From Desulfoscipio geothermicus (GTDB lineage Bacteria; Bacillota; Desulfotomaculia; Desulfotomaculales; Desulfallaceae): a stretch of 45,548 nt of DNA. The notes under the pieces are model-generated. The model was not told where the DNA came from. It made no database searches and worked only from the letters and a program-made list of their open reading frames with translations. The number at the start of each line of letters is the position of its first letter. The stretch's first letter is position 1. Made by a program: the position numbers and the translations under genes. The stretch spans positions 1 to 45,548 of the forward strand of contig JAENZP010000020.1 in the NCBI GenBank assembly GCA_016841205.1. The letters are read 5' to 3'. Positions 1 through 8,470 of this stretch are shown here, one piece after another.

Positions 1-51
1 GATATTTTTAGTGATTTAGTTGAAATAATGAGACCGTTCAGCAAGCCCTAA
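1..51 (+). CDS. C-terminal end of an unidentified upstream gene (partial)
   Basis: Frame 1 is open from the first base and ends with TAA at 49-51, giving DIFSDLVEIMRPFSKP. The gene starts outside the window and 16 residues are too few to name a family. It is on the same strand as the MerR gene that follows, 84 bp before that gene's likely start. It could be chance coding. Confidence 0.35.
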   Translation, partial: DIFSDLVEIMRPFSKP

Positions 52-135
52 TTAATGGTAGACAAGATGTTATCCAAAAACATTGACCCGGCCCTTAGGG
101 CCTGGTTTATAATGACCTTAAAAGGTGGGATGGCA

Positions 136-951
136 ATGGAAAACCGCATAAAGATCGGCGATTTCGTTAAACTGACCGGAAGTACATTAAAGACCATAAA
201 TTATTACCACAAAATCGGTTTGATGCCTGTACCGGAGCGCTCTGCTGGGGGATACCGTTTATATGGGCCGACGGAGATGAACCGCATGCGTTTGATCAAA
301 CGCTTAAAATCCCTGGGGTTAGGTCTCAAGCACATTAAGGAAATAATAGGAGATTTGCAGAATCCTAAAACATGGCGAGAAGTCTTACAATCCCTGCGTC
401 TTGAATTGCTAAATCAAAAAAAAACCCTGGAAGAACGAGTGGCGAAAATTGATACCCTTCTGACTGAAAATGCGCTTCTTTTGGATGAAAACAGTTTAGA
501 TTCTCCTTCTTTTCAAATGATTACTGAGATACTGGGGGCGGATCAAATTGAAAAATACGCTCGTACCTGCCCGGAAATATATGATCAGCACCGCAAATTG
601 TATGGGATCCTGGATGATTTCCAGTGGGGTGAAGAATATCGGGAGAGCTTTCGCGCCCTGGCCGAGTATTTTAAAACGCATCCCGAACAATATCAACTGG
701 CTTTGGATTCAGGAGCGCGTTGGGCCAAGCTTTCCCACCTTAGCGAAGACGATCCCCAGATTGAAGCCTTGGCACGCGAATCTGTCGCTCTCATCAACAG
801 CATGCCTCCGGTAAAAGAGCTAATATGTAATCATCCAGGAATGAAAAAACCTCTAGAAAGCTTATATCAGGAGATGGTCGCCGATGTGCTTTCACCAGCC
901 CAACTAAAGTACCAACAACTTTTTGAAAAATTTCTCTCATCTGAAGACTAA
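136..951 (+). CDS. MerR family transcriptional regulator
   Basis: The product is a DNA-binding regulator of 271 residues. The N-terminal 70 residues form a classic MerR winged helix: IKIGDFVKLTG, then INYYHKIGLMPVPERS, GGYRLYG and a helix with MRLIKRLKSLGLGLKHIKEI. A dimerisation coiled coil follows (about residues 85-115), then a long alpha-helical C-terminal domain with no cysteine pattern of a metal sensor, so an organic or protein ligand is more likely. I chose ATG 136 because AAAGGTGGG (121-129) sits at proper spacing; in-frame ATGs at 55 and 130 are less well placed. The downstream membrane methyltransferase is a possible target. Confidence 0.85.
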   Translation: MENRIKIGDFVKLTGSTLKTINYYHKIGLMPVPERSAGGYRLYGPTEMNRMRLIKRLKSLGLGLKHIKEIIGDLQNPKTWREVLQSLRLELLNQKKTLEERVAKIDTLLTENALLLDENSLDSPSFQMITEILGADQIEKYARTCPEIYDQHRKLYGILDDFQWGEEYRESFRALAEYFKTHPEQYQLALDSGARWAKLSHLSEDDPQIEALARESVALINSMPPVKELICNHPGMKKPLESLYQEMVADVLSPAQLKYQQLFEKFLSSED

Positions 952-1024
952 TTAAAGTTGTAGATATTCTTAATATGATGAAGATTTCATTTCTAAAGAC
1001 GATTGAGGTCAGGGGGTAATACTT

Positions 1025-1705
1025 ATGAAAGATAATACTAATAATTTATCCACGTTTAAAGCTTATCTAGTACCTGTAATAATTATGATTGTGATGGGTC
1101 TTGTGTTATTTCTTCCCGCAGGCTCCTTAAAGTTTTGGCAAGCATGGATTTTGTGGTCGATAATTTCTGCACTGACACTTTTTATTACCACCTATTTTTC
1201 AAAAAAGAATCCAGGGCTTTTGTCAAGACGAATGAAAGTTAGAGAAAAAGAGCAACAACCAGGTATCATACGTATCTTATCATTCTTATCTCTGTTCGCC
1301 TACTTAATTCCCGGCTTTGATTACCGTTATCACTGGTCGGAAGTGCCGGTTTGGATTATAATTGCTGCTAATGCTTTGGTCTTTTTGGGATATGTATTTA
1401 TTTTCTTAGTTTTTAAGGAAAATTGTTATGCTTCGACTATCATACAGGTGGAAAAAGAGCAACAGGTTATTACAACCGGTCCTTACGCTATTGTTCGTCA
1501 TCCAATGTATACGGGGTTGTTAATAATGCAGTTGTTCACTCCTCTAGCCCTTGGTTCTTATTGGGCATTAATATTCTCGTTCCTTTTCATACCAACGATT
1601 ATATTCAGGATAAGAAAAGAAGAAGAAGTGCTATTACGAGACCTACCGGGGTACACGGATTATTTTATTAAAACACGTTATCGCTTGATTCCTGCAGTTT
1701 GGTAA
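1025..1705 (+). CDS. Isoprenylcysteine carboxyl methyltransferase (ICMT)-family membrane protein
   Basis: The product is an integral membrane protein of 226 residues with about five hydrophobic segments. The C-terminal signature of the ICMT/phospholipid methyltransferase superfamily is clear: TTGPYAIVRHPMYTG (His, Pro, Tyr of the SAM pocket), a further membrane helix, then RIRKEEEVLLRDLPGY with the conserved Glu pair. Bacterial members methylate small or lipidic substrates, and the substrate here cannot be read from sequence. A GGGGG-type ribosome site precedes the ATG. It lies 73 bp after the MerR gene on the same strand, so the two may form one unit. Confidence 0.85.
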   Translation: MKDNTNNLSTFKAYLVPVIIMIVMGLVLFLPAGSLKFWQAWILWSIISALTLFITTYFSKKNPGLLSRRMKVREKEQQPGIIRILSFLSLFAYLIPGFDYRYHWSEVPVWIIIAANALVFLGYVFIFLVFKENCYASTIIQVEKEQQVITTGPYAIVRHPMYTGLLIMQLFTPLALGSYWALIFSFLFIPTIIFRIRKEEEVLLRDLPGYTDYFIKTRYRLIPAVW

Positions 1706-1895
1706 AAATTAGCGTGGCTCTTTTGTGTTCAAAGAAATAAGTCTTGATTAAACAGTTTAGTCTCTATACTTTAAAAGAAGATATTATATACTTGGCCATA
1801 ATCGACATAAACAAGAAATGGACCGACCAGAGGCAGGATTGGGGCCGAATCCACTCCTAACTAGAAATCTATTTTGAAGACCGGACCGGATAGGA

Positions 1896-1923
1896 TTGAC
1901 AACTAGAATCGTTAAAGTATAAT
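1896..1923 (+). promoter_or_regulatory. Candidate sigma-A promoter
   Basis: TTGACA (1896-1901) and TATAAT (1918-1923) are both perfect consensus hexamers with a 16-bp spacer. No plus-strand gene follows: transcription would run antisense to the small phage-like genes. It may be a relic or drive an antisense RNA. Confidence 0.45.
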
Positions 1924-1939
1924 GCAACTTAAAGCATTC

Positions 1940-2104
1940 TTAATTGGCCCGTTTTTTCACCTGCAGCACCCATATCCGACCCGTCGCCCGGTGCTGAAAG
2001 TGCAGCTCCCTGGGTGGGTTTATTACATATAGCCAGTTATCAGGATTAAGCTTCTTGGCAGTAAGCAAATCCTTCATCCATTTTTGAAGGCTTTTTCCGT
2101 TCAT
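1940..2104 (-). CDS. Small DUF6906-like phage protein (54 aa)
   Basis: This short ORF encodes 54 residues with the core KKLNPDNWLYVINPPRELHF and a C-terminal HRATGRIWVLQ. That pattern (LNPxNWL followed by a basic HRxTG strand) is what I recall for the DUF6906 family of small Firmicute prophage proteins of unknown role. Its ATG overlaps the TGA of the upstream ASCH gene (ATGA, 2101-2104), indicating translational coupling. The family assignment is from memory of the motif and is moderate. Confidence 0.6.
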   Translation of the reverse strand: MNGKSLQKWMKDLLTAKKLNPDNWLYVINPPRELHFQHRATGRIWVLQVKKRAN

Positions 2105-2628
2105 AAAATCACTCCTTCAGGTGGTTCCCAGTTCCACATCCCCAGTATCCCTTTAGCCGGTATTGGCTCAGGTAGAGGTTTTACATCCTCCAAGATAAAG
2201 GCGTAACGGCCCGGAGTAAAATCACCAAAACTGCGCTCAGGCTCCCCGGGTAGCGGTGCATAATACTCCGGCTTTCCCATTCGGTAGGGGATAAGCCTAT
2301 ATAATCCATCCTCTTTAATCAGGCAGCATTCTTTCATCCAGCATGTCGCTATCACGGCACCTAATGGCAGATTAGATAACGGGAGAGTATAATTCGCTCG
2401 CATATTTATTTCATCCAGCACTGACCTGAACGGTTCCAGAAAACACAGTTCACGAGCCCACTTGGGATTTCTTTTGCTGGCATGGATGGCTAGTTTGCCT
2501 CTGTAATTAGATATCCTAGAACGAGTCTCTATTTTCTTAAAGCCAGTGGCCACCAATATGGCCCAGGGCTCTAAAAGGGTTATAGCTTTTATGACGTTAC
2601 CTCCCTTACAAATGCTTAAGCCCAACAC
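2101..2628 (-). CDS. ASCH domain protein
   Basis: ASCH domains are small RNA-binding-like beta barrels, common in phages and accessory DNA. The N-terminus KAITLLEPWAILVATGFKKIETRS is the family hallmark (KAITLxxPWA...G.K.IE.R), followed by YRGKLAIHAS, a central LPLGAVIATC strand and GRYAFILEDV near the end. The open frame begins at GTG 2628, but a perfect AAGGGAGGTAA site sits just before an ATA codon (2592) exactly where homologues start (MKAIT...). The native start may therefore have been ATG, now ATA. It is coupled to the downstream DUF6906-like gene by an ATGA overlap. Confidence 0.8.
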   Translation of the reverse strand: MLGLSICKGGNVIKAITLLEPWAILVATGFKKIETRSRISNYRGKLAIHASKRNPKWARELCFLEPFRSVLDEINMRANYTLPLSNLPLGAVIATCWMKECCLIKEDGLYRLIPYRMGKPEYYAPLPGEPERSFGDFTPGRYAFILEDVKPLPEPIPAKGILGMWNWEPPEGVIL

Positions 2629-2772
2629 ACCTCACGTACCCTGGCAATTCGGGCACTCGCCACTGTACAGGTAATTAGCATATCCTAAAACCACCAGTCA
2701 TATCACTCATGGGGATTTTACCCATCTCACTAAAATTATACAAATAGCGGGCACCTGCGGATTAGGCATCCG

Positions 2773-3105
2773 CTATAACTTTTTCTCTTCAGGCTTGTCC
2801 CGATCCAAATGATACATTCGGTGCACCACTCCGGACCGCCTGATTATCTCAATGTAGTTTTCGGTTATCTTCCCTAGCCTGTCCCCCGCATGCATTATGG
2901 TCGCCAGCCCGGTCCGGTTCCGCCTGTCTACACTGTGCCAGAACCTGCTTTCCCATAGATCCTGGCCAAATGTGAGGCCGCTGACCTCATAGACAAACCT
3001 TTCATGTGCACAGCTACGGCAAAGGCAATTGCTTGGTTTACCGCAATTGCTTGGCTCGAATCCGCAGAATGGGCAATATTCAGGAGCTGTTTTGCTTTCA
3101 TCCAC
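2773..3105 (-). CDS. Small zinc-ribbon protein, phage-like, unknown function
   Basis: The product has 110 residues. The N-terminal third holds CPFCG then CLCRSC, a probable four-cysteine zinc knuckle. The rest is basic and soluble with no recognisable domain. It belongs to the minus-strand run of small genes downstream of the Cro-like regulator, typical of the early region of a temperate phage or integrative element. Confidence 0.55.
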   Translation of the reverse strand: MDESKTAPEYCPFCGFEPSNCGKPSNCLCRSCAHERFVYEVSGLTFGQDLWESRFWHSVDRRNRTGLATIMHAGDRLGKITENYIEIIRRSGVVHRMYHLDRDKPEEKKL

Positions 3106-3176
3106 CCAGTAAAAATTCTCTTTTCCGCAATGCGGTTAGGGCCACTTGATTAGCTTGTCTATCTCGCTCACCCCCC

Positions 3177-3329
3177 TTACCTCATGCCGCCGCCGGCCCT
3201 AAAATAGCTATCCCATGCTTGTCGCCGGCGCTTCCTCATTGCGTCCGCCTCACACTTTATCCGCCGTAGTTCCAGCAGCAGCCGGGATTGCTGGACCGTG
3301 CCGGAAAAATATGCTATAAGCTTACGCAC
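3177..3329 (-). CDS. Small basic protein of the phage-like run (50 aa)
   Basis: A GTG start at 3329 is preceded by AAAGGCGGTGA at normal spacing and opens 50 codons ending TAA. The product is rich in Arg and Lys (RRIKCEADAMRKRRRQAWDS) and likely alpha-helical. No family is recognised. It lies in the same orientation and spacing pattern as its neighbours, which is the main support. Confidence 0.4.
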   Translation of the reverse strand: MRKLIAYFSGTVQQSRLLLELRRIKCEADAMRKRRRQAWDSYFRAGGGMR

Positions 3330-3374
3330 TTGCTTGTCACCGCCTTTCAGCTTGGCCTACAGTCAATTTGCAAA

Positions 3375-3494
3375 CTAGACTACCTTTTTCAGTTGTTCAG
3401 CTAACACCATATCGATATTGACCATGCTTTCGCACTTGGCAGACATTTGCCGGTTACCTGATGGTTGACCGCAGATTTCGCAGTTACCGTCCAT
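3375..3494 (-). CDS. Mini zinc-finger-like protein (39 aa)
   Basis: An ATG at 3494 follows a near-perfect GGGGGAGGTGG site. The 39-residue product starts MDGNCEICGQPSGNRQMSAK and ends with VNIDMVLAEQLKKVV. A CxxC pair plus one further Cys suggests a partial zinc knuckle. The strong ribosome site and position in the run support a real gene despite its size. Confidence 0.45.
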   Translation of the reverse strand: MDGNCEICGQPSGNRQMSAKCESMVNIDMVLAEQLKKVV

Positions 3495-3577
3495 GTTTCC
3501 ACCTCCCCCGCTTGTCCACGTTACTGGTAAAAGAAACTGCCTGACGACAGGCTAGTTTATGATATTGTGATGAGTAC

Positions 3578-3769
3578 CTAACCATCATTATCGATAGCAG
3601 CAACTTGCCTTTCTAATTGGATCTCTTTTAGCACAGCTTCATATGCTGCTGGCACTATAAGGTTATCCATGATTCTTTGAGCGACAGCTTGTTTTTGTTC
3701 CGGGGTTACTTCGCTTTCATCCAAAATAAGGCCATCCTGAGTTACAAATTTAAACTCGACCCTAGACAT
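3578..3769 (-). CDS. Small hypothetical protein of the phage-like run (63 aa)
   Basis: I placed the start at ATG 3769 (MSRVEFKFVTQDG), preceded by a GGGGGTGG site; the longer frame to 3883 would overlap the upstream gene heavily. The 63-residue product has a beta-hairpin-like N-terminus followed by a helix (TPEQKQAVAQRIMDN). No family is recognised. Confidence 0.5.
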   Translation of the reverse strand: MSRVEFKFVTQDGLILDESEVTPEQKQAVAQRIMDNLIVPAAYEAVLKEIQLERQVAAIDNDG

Positions 3770-3848
3770 CCGGACCACCCCCTGCTTCAGCTTATGGCTT
3801 GATTGGGTTGTCCTAGCACATGCAGATTGTGGCAATCGAGTCACCTTC

Positions 3849-4091
3849 TTACTTTGCGTACTCCCGCAGGTCATACATAACACTTAAAAGATCCAGAGTC
3901 GCTTTTTCTTTCGTATAGTTGTCGTCTTCCCTAAGATCAGATACCACCGTTAGTAGTTCCGCATGTATTCCGTAAAGCAGCTCAGCTAAGTATGATTTTT
4001 GCACCTGTCCCTCAATGATTTCCTGGATAAGCTTGGCTTTTATTTCTTCGCAAAGTTCCTGTTTTAAAGTTGCCAGTTCGGTTTGTGTCAA
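3849..4091 (-). CDS. Small helical protein of the phage-like run (80 aa)
   Basis: TTG 4091 follows GGGGAGGTGA at good spacing, so I prefer it to the upstream TTG at 4133, which has no ribosome site. The product is almost wholly alpha-helical and acidic (TQTELATLKQELCEEIKAKL, then LYGIHAELLTVVSDLRED). It is the first gene after the XRE regulator on this strand. Function unknown. Confidence 0.5.
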   Translation of the reverse strand: MTQTELATLKQELCEEIKAKLIQEIIEGQVQKSYLAELLYGIHAELLTVVSDLREDDNYTKEKATLDLLSVMYDLREYAK

Positions 4092-4174
4092 CTTGGATTC
4101 ACCTCCCCTATTCCATAATTTAAGCTCTGACAAACAAACACTAACCTCATAAGATTAATTTAAATGGCTTACGT

Positions 4175-4414
4175 CTATTTAATGACCACCTGCTTAAATG
4201 CATGTCCAAATTTATTGGATGCACAAGGTAAAAAAAGTTTATCTGGTGTTGTATTAAAAACAGAAGCGATTTTTACAGCCATATCATAAGTTAAACGAAT
4301 ATTCCCTCTAGCAAGCTCAGACATATATTGTGTTGATTTACCTAACTGCGAGCTAAGTTCTGTTAATGTCATATTGTTTTTTTTTTTGCAAATGTTAATC
4401 AGATTAGTTTTCAT
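4175..4414 (-). CDS. XRE-family (Cro-like) regulator
   Basis: This 79-residue protein is essentially one helix-turn-helix: MTLTELSSQLGKSTQYMSEL then RGNIRLTYDMAVKIASVFN and TTPDKLFLP. It is divergent from the S24 repressor gene starting at 4550, with the paired operator-like repeats between them. This is the standard Cro/CI arrangement of a temperate phage or integrative element. It likely turns on the minus-strand small-gene run or represses the opposite promoter. Confidence 0.8.
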   Translation of the reverse strand: MKTNLINICKKKNNMTLTELSSQLGKSTQYMSELARGNIRLTYDMAVKIASVFNTTPDKLFLPCASNKFGHAFKQVVIK

Positions 4415-4433
4415 GATTCACAACCTGTCCGCT

Positions 4434-4531
4434 ATTATTGTACTAATTATAGTCCAACATTATTGTACTATAAACATCCAGGACAAATTTTTTTGGACCC
4501 TATCCAACGTCCAAAAAATATGGACTATAAT
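4434..4531. promoter_or_regulatory. Divergent operator/promoter region of the Cro/CI pair
   Basis: Two exact copies of ATTATTGTACTA lie 25 bp apart (4434-4445 and 4459-4470). TATAGTCCA (about 4449-4457) is mirrored by TGGACTATA (4521-4529), and a TATAAT hexamer is at 4526-4531. These repeats are likely binding sites for one or both flanking regulators. No convincing -35 was seen for the repressor promoter. Confidence 0.5.
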
Positions 4532-4549
4532 AGCTTTAGAGGTGTAAAA

Positions 4550-5434
4550 ATGGGATTCGGAGATAGATTACGTAAATTGCGCGAAGGGAAAAATTTAAAT
4601 CAAACTGAACTAGGTAAAATTTTTAATCTTTCAAAACAAGCCATATCAAGTTACGAGACAGGTGGAAGCACCCCTAGTCAAGATACGCTGCAAAAAATGG
4701 CAGACTTTTTTAATACTACTGCTGATTGGTTACTAGGACGCGATGAATCACGCACTCAAACAAAAAATTATTTGGAAATACTTGATGCACTTGAAGATAG
4801 TAATACTGATATTACAGCTGGCGGTCAACCCTTAACCAAAGAGCAGCGCGTTTCAATTCTACGCGCATTAGTTAGCCCTAGCTCCTTACCTACTTCTAAA
4901 AAACTTACCGTTCCCATTATCGGCACCATCCGAACCGGTATTCCCCTCTTATCCGAGCAAAACTTTATCGGCGAAGTGGACATCCCCGTCGACCTTGAGG
5001 GCCACTGTGACTTTGCGCTATACGTCAGCGGCGACAGTATGATCGGGGCCGGTATTGCCGAGCATGACATAGTCATATGCAAAGAGTACCATTTCCCCAA
5101 TAACGGCGACATTGTTGTTGCCCTAGTTAACAATGATGAGACAACCCTCAAGTTTTTCATTCGTACAAATGGCACAAATGGCAGGGATTTCTTACGGGCC
5201 GCTAATCCTAATTATGAGGACATTGAACTAAAGCCAGGAGATCAGATACAAGGGAAGGTGGTTAAGGTTTTTAAGGACCCACCATCGGTTAATATTTACC
5301 GTGATTATATCTATCTCCGGGATGAGCATTTAGTGGATTGGAATGAGGTTATAGAAAAGGCCACTAGCTACGGAATTAAGCCGGGTAAGATAAAGGCTAT
5401 ATTGGACATGCATTACGAAATGAGCAAAAGATAA
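4550..5434 (+). CDS. Phage-type repressor with XRE and S24 LexA-like peptidase domains
   Basis: The product has 294 residues. Residues 1-65 form an XRE helix-turn-helix (LNQTELGKIFNLSKQAISSY). The C-terminal half is a LexA/CI self-cleaving domain: VPIIGTIRTGIPLL at the cleavage region, catalytic Ser in YVSGDSM, catalytic Lys in TTLKFF. The expected Ala-Gly scissile pair is here Thr-Gly. ATG 4550 follows TTAGAGGTG; the longer frame from 4463 runs through the operator repeats and is unlikely. It probably keeps the element quiescent and would respond to RecA-ssDNA if cleavable. A 45-residue tail beyond the peptidase is unusual. Confidence 0.85.
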   Translation: MGFGDRLRKLREGKNLNQTELGKIFNLSKQAISSYETGGSTPSQDTLQKMADFFNTTADWLLGRDESRTQTKNYLEILDALEDSNTDITAGGQPLTKEQRVSILRALVSPSSLPTSKKLTVPIIGTIRTGIPLLSEQNFIGEVDIPVDLEGHCDFALYVSGDSMIGAGIAEHDIVICKEYHFPNNGDIVVALVNNDETTLKFFIRTNGTNGRDFLRAANPNYEDIELKPGDQIQGKVVKVFKDPPSVNIYRDYIYLRDEHLVDWNEVIEKATSYGIKPGKIKAILDMHYEMSKR

Positions 5435-5510
5435 CCCACTCCGAAAAGTTACATGTTTCAACATGGGCATGCAAAACAGATAAATGAAATGCACAATACG
5501 GGAGGTACAT

Positions 5511-6875
5511 ATGCTGGATATAGAAAAAGAAATAATTAAAAATTATACTGAAAAGTACAGCAAGATCTGTAATGATAAAGGATTAATCGACAAAAGCCTG
5601 TATAACCTGCATGACGTAAAGCGCGGCCTTAGAGACATAAACGGGAAGGGCGTCCTGGCAGGTATCACCAAGGTTTCTTTGATCAAAGGTTTTGAAGAGC
5701 AGGATGGCAATAGAGTACCTTGTGAGGGGAAACTTTATTACCGTGGCTACGATATCAACGATTTAGTCAAGGGATTCACAACCCACAATCGGTTTGGCTT
5801 TGAAGAGATAACCTATCTGCTTCTATTCAGTGCGCTGCCCAATAAAGAGCAACTGGCAGAATTTACGAAAATCCTGGGAGCCAGCTGGGATCTGCCCAAA
5901 AATTTTGTCAGAGATGTAATCATGAAAGCGCCCAGTAAAGATATTATGAATTCCATGACTAAAAGTATCCTTACCCTGGCTTCCTATGATGATAGTATAG
6001 ATGATCTGTCAACGGATAATGTATTGAGACAATGCCTCAACCTGATCAGCATTTTCCCGAGGATGGCCGTTTATGGTTTCCATGCCTATAATCATTATGA
6101 ACTTAACGACAGTTTATATATCCATAGACCTGATTATAGCCTGTCCATGGCTGGAAATATACTGAGAATGTTAAGGCCGGATACGGGATATACCGAGCTT
6201 GAGGCCAGGATACTGGACGCTGCTTTGGTGCTCCATATGGAACATGGCGGCGGTAATAATTCAACATTTACCACCAGAGTAATAACTTCCGCAGGTTCTG
6301 ATACTTATTCAGCCATAGCTGCAGCTATATTATCTCTCAAAGGGCCCAAACATGGAGGGGCCAGCAATAAGGTACCGGATATGATGCAAGATATTAAAGA
6401 TCATGTTGCAGACATAACGGATGAAGAAGAAGTAAGACGCTATTTGGCAAAGATCTTGGATAAGGATGCTTTTGACCGGAGAGGCTTGATTTATGGCATG
6501 GGACATGCTGTATATACCCTTTCCGATCCCAGGGCTTTAATATTTAAAGGATTTGTTGAACAGCTGGCTGAAGCTAAAGGACGGAAAGCTGATTTTGATC
6601 TTTATTCACTGATTGCAAGACTAGCACCCGAAGTGATCGGCGCAAAACGGAGAATCTATAAGGGTGTCTGTGTTAATATTGATTTTTACAGCGGTTTTGT
6701 CTACAGCATGTTAAATATACCTATGCAACTATACACACCTATGTTTGCTATGGCCAGGATCGTAGGGTGGAGCGCCCACCGTTTGGAGGAGCTTATCAAT
6801 GCCGATAAAATAATCAGACCGGCATATAAGAGCATCGGAGCACTCAATGAATATTTGGATATTGAACAGCGGTAA
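5511..6875 (+). CDS. Citrate synthase (citrate/2-methylcitrate synthase family)
   Basis: The enzyme condenses oxaloacetate with acetyl-CoA (or propionyl-CoA). Family motifs are intact across 454 residues: LHMEHGGGNNSTF with an active-site His, LKGPKHGGASNKV, GMGHAVYTLSDPRA with the second His, and NIDFYSGFVYSML with the catalytic Asp. I chose ATG 5511 because GGGAGGT lies 6 nt before it. The long N-terminal extension before CEGKLYYRGYDINDL is typical of the clostridial subgroup. It stands alone, between a phage-type repressor and a terminator-like hairpin, so it looks like cargo or a chromosomal block abutting the element. Confidence 0.93.
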   Translation: MLDIEKEIIKNYTEKYSKICNDKGLIDKSLYNLHDVKRGLRDINGKGVLAGITKVSLIKGFEEQDGNRVPCEGKLYYRGYDINDLVKGFTTHNRFGFEEITYLLLFSALPNKEQLAEFTKILGASWDLPKNFVRDVIMKAPSKDIMNSMTKSILTLASYDDSIDDLSTDNVLRQCLNLISIFPRMAVYGFHAYNHYELNDSLYIHRPDYSLSMAGNILRMLRPDTGYTELEARILDAALVLHMEHGGGNNSTFTTRVITSAGSDTYSAIAAAILSLKGPKHGGASNKVPDMMQDIKDHVADITDEEEVRRYLAKILDKDAFDRRGLIYGMGHAVYTLSDPRALIFKGFVEQLAEAKGRKADFDLYSLIARLAPEVIGAKRRIYKGVCVNIDFYSGFVYSMLNIPMQLYTPMFAMARIVGWSAHRLEELINADKIIRPAYKSIGALNEYLDIEQR

Positions 6876-7231
6876 TTACCAAAAATTGAATTATAACCGA
6901 AATTATTAAACCTTAGGATGGGTACGCCAATTCATTACGAGGCGTTCTCATCCTGCGTTTTGCTATAGGGCGCCGGCACGCAGAGGCTATATTGATTATG
7001 GCTAGCATTGGGTAGGGAAATAAGCTCTTTCATGAATTTCATATACCGCACGGTAGTTGCCGATGCGCAGCCGCTAGAAAATCATTTGACGCTACCTAAT
7101 GGTATAAAGGAGCATTGACTATTCCAACCATTCCGTTCAAAAAAAATCGCCTTATTTATATCAAATTGGACTTTACACAAATTCAAAAACACCCCTATCA
7201 CCATTGTTCTATTTTCATTCTGCCCAAGAAA
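6876..7231. other. Intergenic region with a terminator-like hairpin
   Basis: The only clear signal is a 14-bp stem at 6915-6954 (AGGATGGGTACGCC paired with GGCGTTCTCATCCT, two mismatches) 40 bp after the citrate synthase stop. It is followed by only a short T-rich stretch, so it is a weak intrinsic terminator. I see no gene in 6955-7231 on either strand. Confidence 0.5.
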
Positions 7232-8104
7232 TTAATCTTGTGTCCCGTATTTTTGTTGATACTGGATCTTATTAAACTCCTGCTGCTGAGCACCTTTTTC
7301 ACATTGTGGGTTTAATAAAGAACAGTGATTAGAGCAACCATTGCAGAAGATATCATCAAGAAAATCGTTCAAAGTGGTCACATCCCCATCGTTACTTGTG
7401 TCTGTTGAAATGCTACTATCTTGATTTTCCTCAGCAGAGTACTCATATACCGTAGCGCCGTTACTACGCGGTATGTTATTTTCATATCTTTTCATAGGTT
7501 TGGCATGATTAAATTCATGACGATGCATGGGGGGTTCACTTTCAACCCTGACTTGGTTAGCATCGTCGGCGGAACTAGAAGCAATCTGAGAATATAATAG
7601 GCTTATCACTAGCACTGTGACCGCAACACTTGCAACAGCTTTGCTAAAATTAGAGGTTTTTAGTTTAGTAAATAGTTTACATATAGCACTACTAATAAAG
7701 TGCCAATGCAAGACAATATGAACGCTAAATAGACCTAGACAGAAGTTCGCAACCCATTTATGCACAAAAACAAAGTTATGATCTATTACCGCTGACTCCG
7801 AGGCAAACAGAACCTGAGAAATCTGAATTCCGGTGAAAATCATTGTCGCAACACTAATAAAAGAAATGACATTTAATACATAAAACAACTTAGGCTTGGT
7901 ATTAAATTTTGGGTTGAACAGGCTCTTCGTAGTTCTCCTAACCCATGACCAGTTTAGAATAATATGAACTGTAAACAAGACACCAATGCTTAATCCTAAA
8001 ATTTCATGAAATGCCATTCCGGTATTATGAGGTTCAATTAATATAAGAAACAAAACTGCCAAGACGATATCAAGCATTAATTTCGCAAGGGTTTTATCAT
8101 GCAT
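7232..8104 (-). CDS. DUF4405 membrane protein with C-terminal cysteine cluster
   Basis: The product has 290 residues and about five membrane helices in the first 180. Paired histidines on the helices (FHEILGLSIGVLFTVHIIL, FVHKWVANF, VHIVLHWHF) match DUF4405/cytochrome b561-like haem ligation. A hydrophilic spacer follows, then a tail with CNGCSNHCSLLNPQC, a four-cysteine motif able to hold an Fe-S cluster or metal. It may be a membrane electron-transfer protein. It stands alone on the minus strand. Haem binding and the cluster are inferences. Confidence 0.75.
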   Translation of the reverse strand: MHDKTLAKLMLDIVLAVLFLILIEPHNTGMAFHEILGLSIGVLFTVHIILNWSWVRRTTKSLFNPKFNTKPKLFYVLNVISFISVATMIFTGIQISQVLFASESAVIDHNFVFVHKWVANFCLGLFSVHIVLHWHFISSAICKLFTKLKTSNFSKAVASVAVTVLVISLLYSQIASSSADDANQVRVESEPPMHRHEFNHAKPMKRYENNIPRSNGATVYEYSAEENQDSSISTDTSNDGDVTTLNDFLDDIFCNGCSNHCSLLNPQCEKGAQQQEFNKIQYQQKYGTQD

Positions 8105-8342
8105 ATAACCAAAATCCTTTCTGTTTTATATATTATTTACTGAAAAACTAAAACCATAATAAATTTGTAATGGTCCTCCAAATTTTGCGTTCCTTATCTG
8201 TTAAGTTAGCATTTTTTGGATATTTTTCTATCTATATAAGTATCAGCCCGTTAAGGTCCACTTCTTAATATGCTCTAGAGCTGTATAATATCTGATAACT
8301 GCCATCAGTGTTTTATCGTGATGTAGCTATCATACAGCATTT

Positions 8343-8386
8343 AGCTGAAATTAACCTGAAAAATTCGTTTCAGGTTAATTTTAGCT
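8343..8386. terminator. Long-stem hairpin, possible bidirectional terminator
   Basis: AGCTGAAATTAACCTGAAA (8343-8361) pairs almost perfectly with TTTCAGGTTAATTTTAGCT (8368-8386) around a 6-nt loop, followed by TTCTTTATT on the plus strand. It is upstream of the DUF4405 gene on its strand, so it does not end that gene. Confidence 0.5.
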
Positions 8387-8470
8387 TTCTTTATTATAAA
8401 ATTTCAAAAACTTGATAACTCCGTAGTTTATTATAATTGAGTTAAGCAATTGCTAAACAGGATAAAAAAT

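Noticed and set aside
7115-7315. 66-codon plus-strand ORF
   Set aside because: It overlaps the 3' end of the DUF4405 gene, has no ribosome site and no recognisable sequence.
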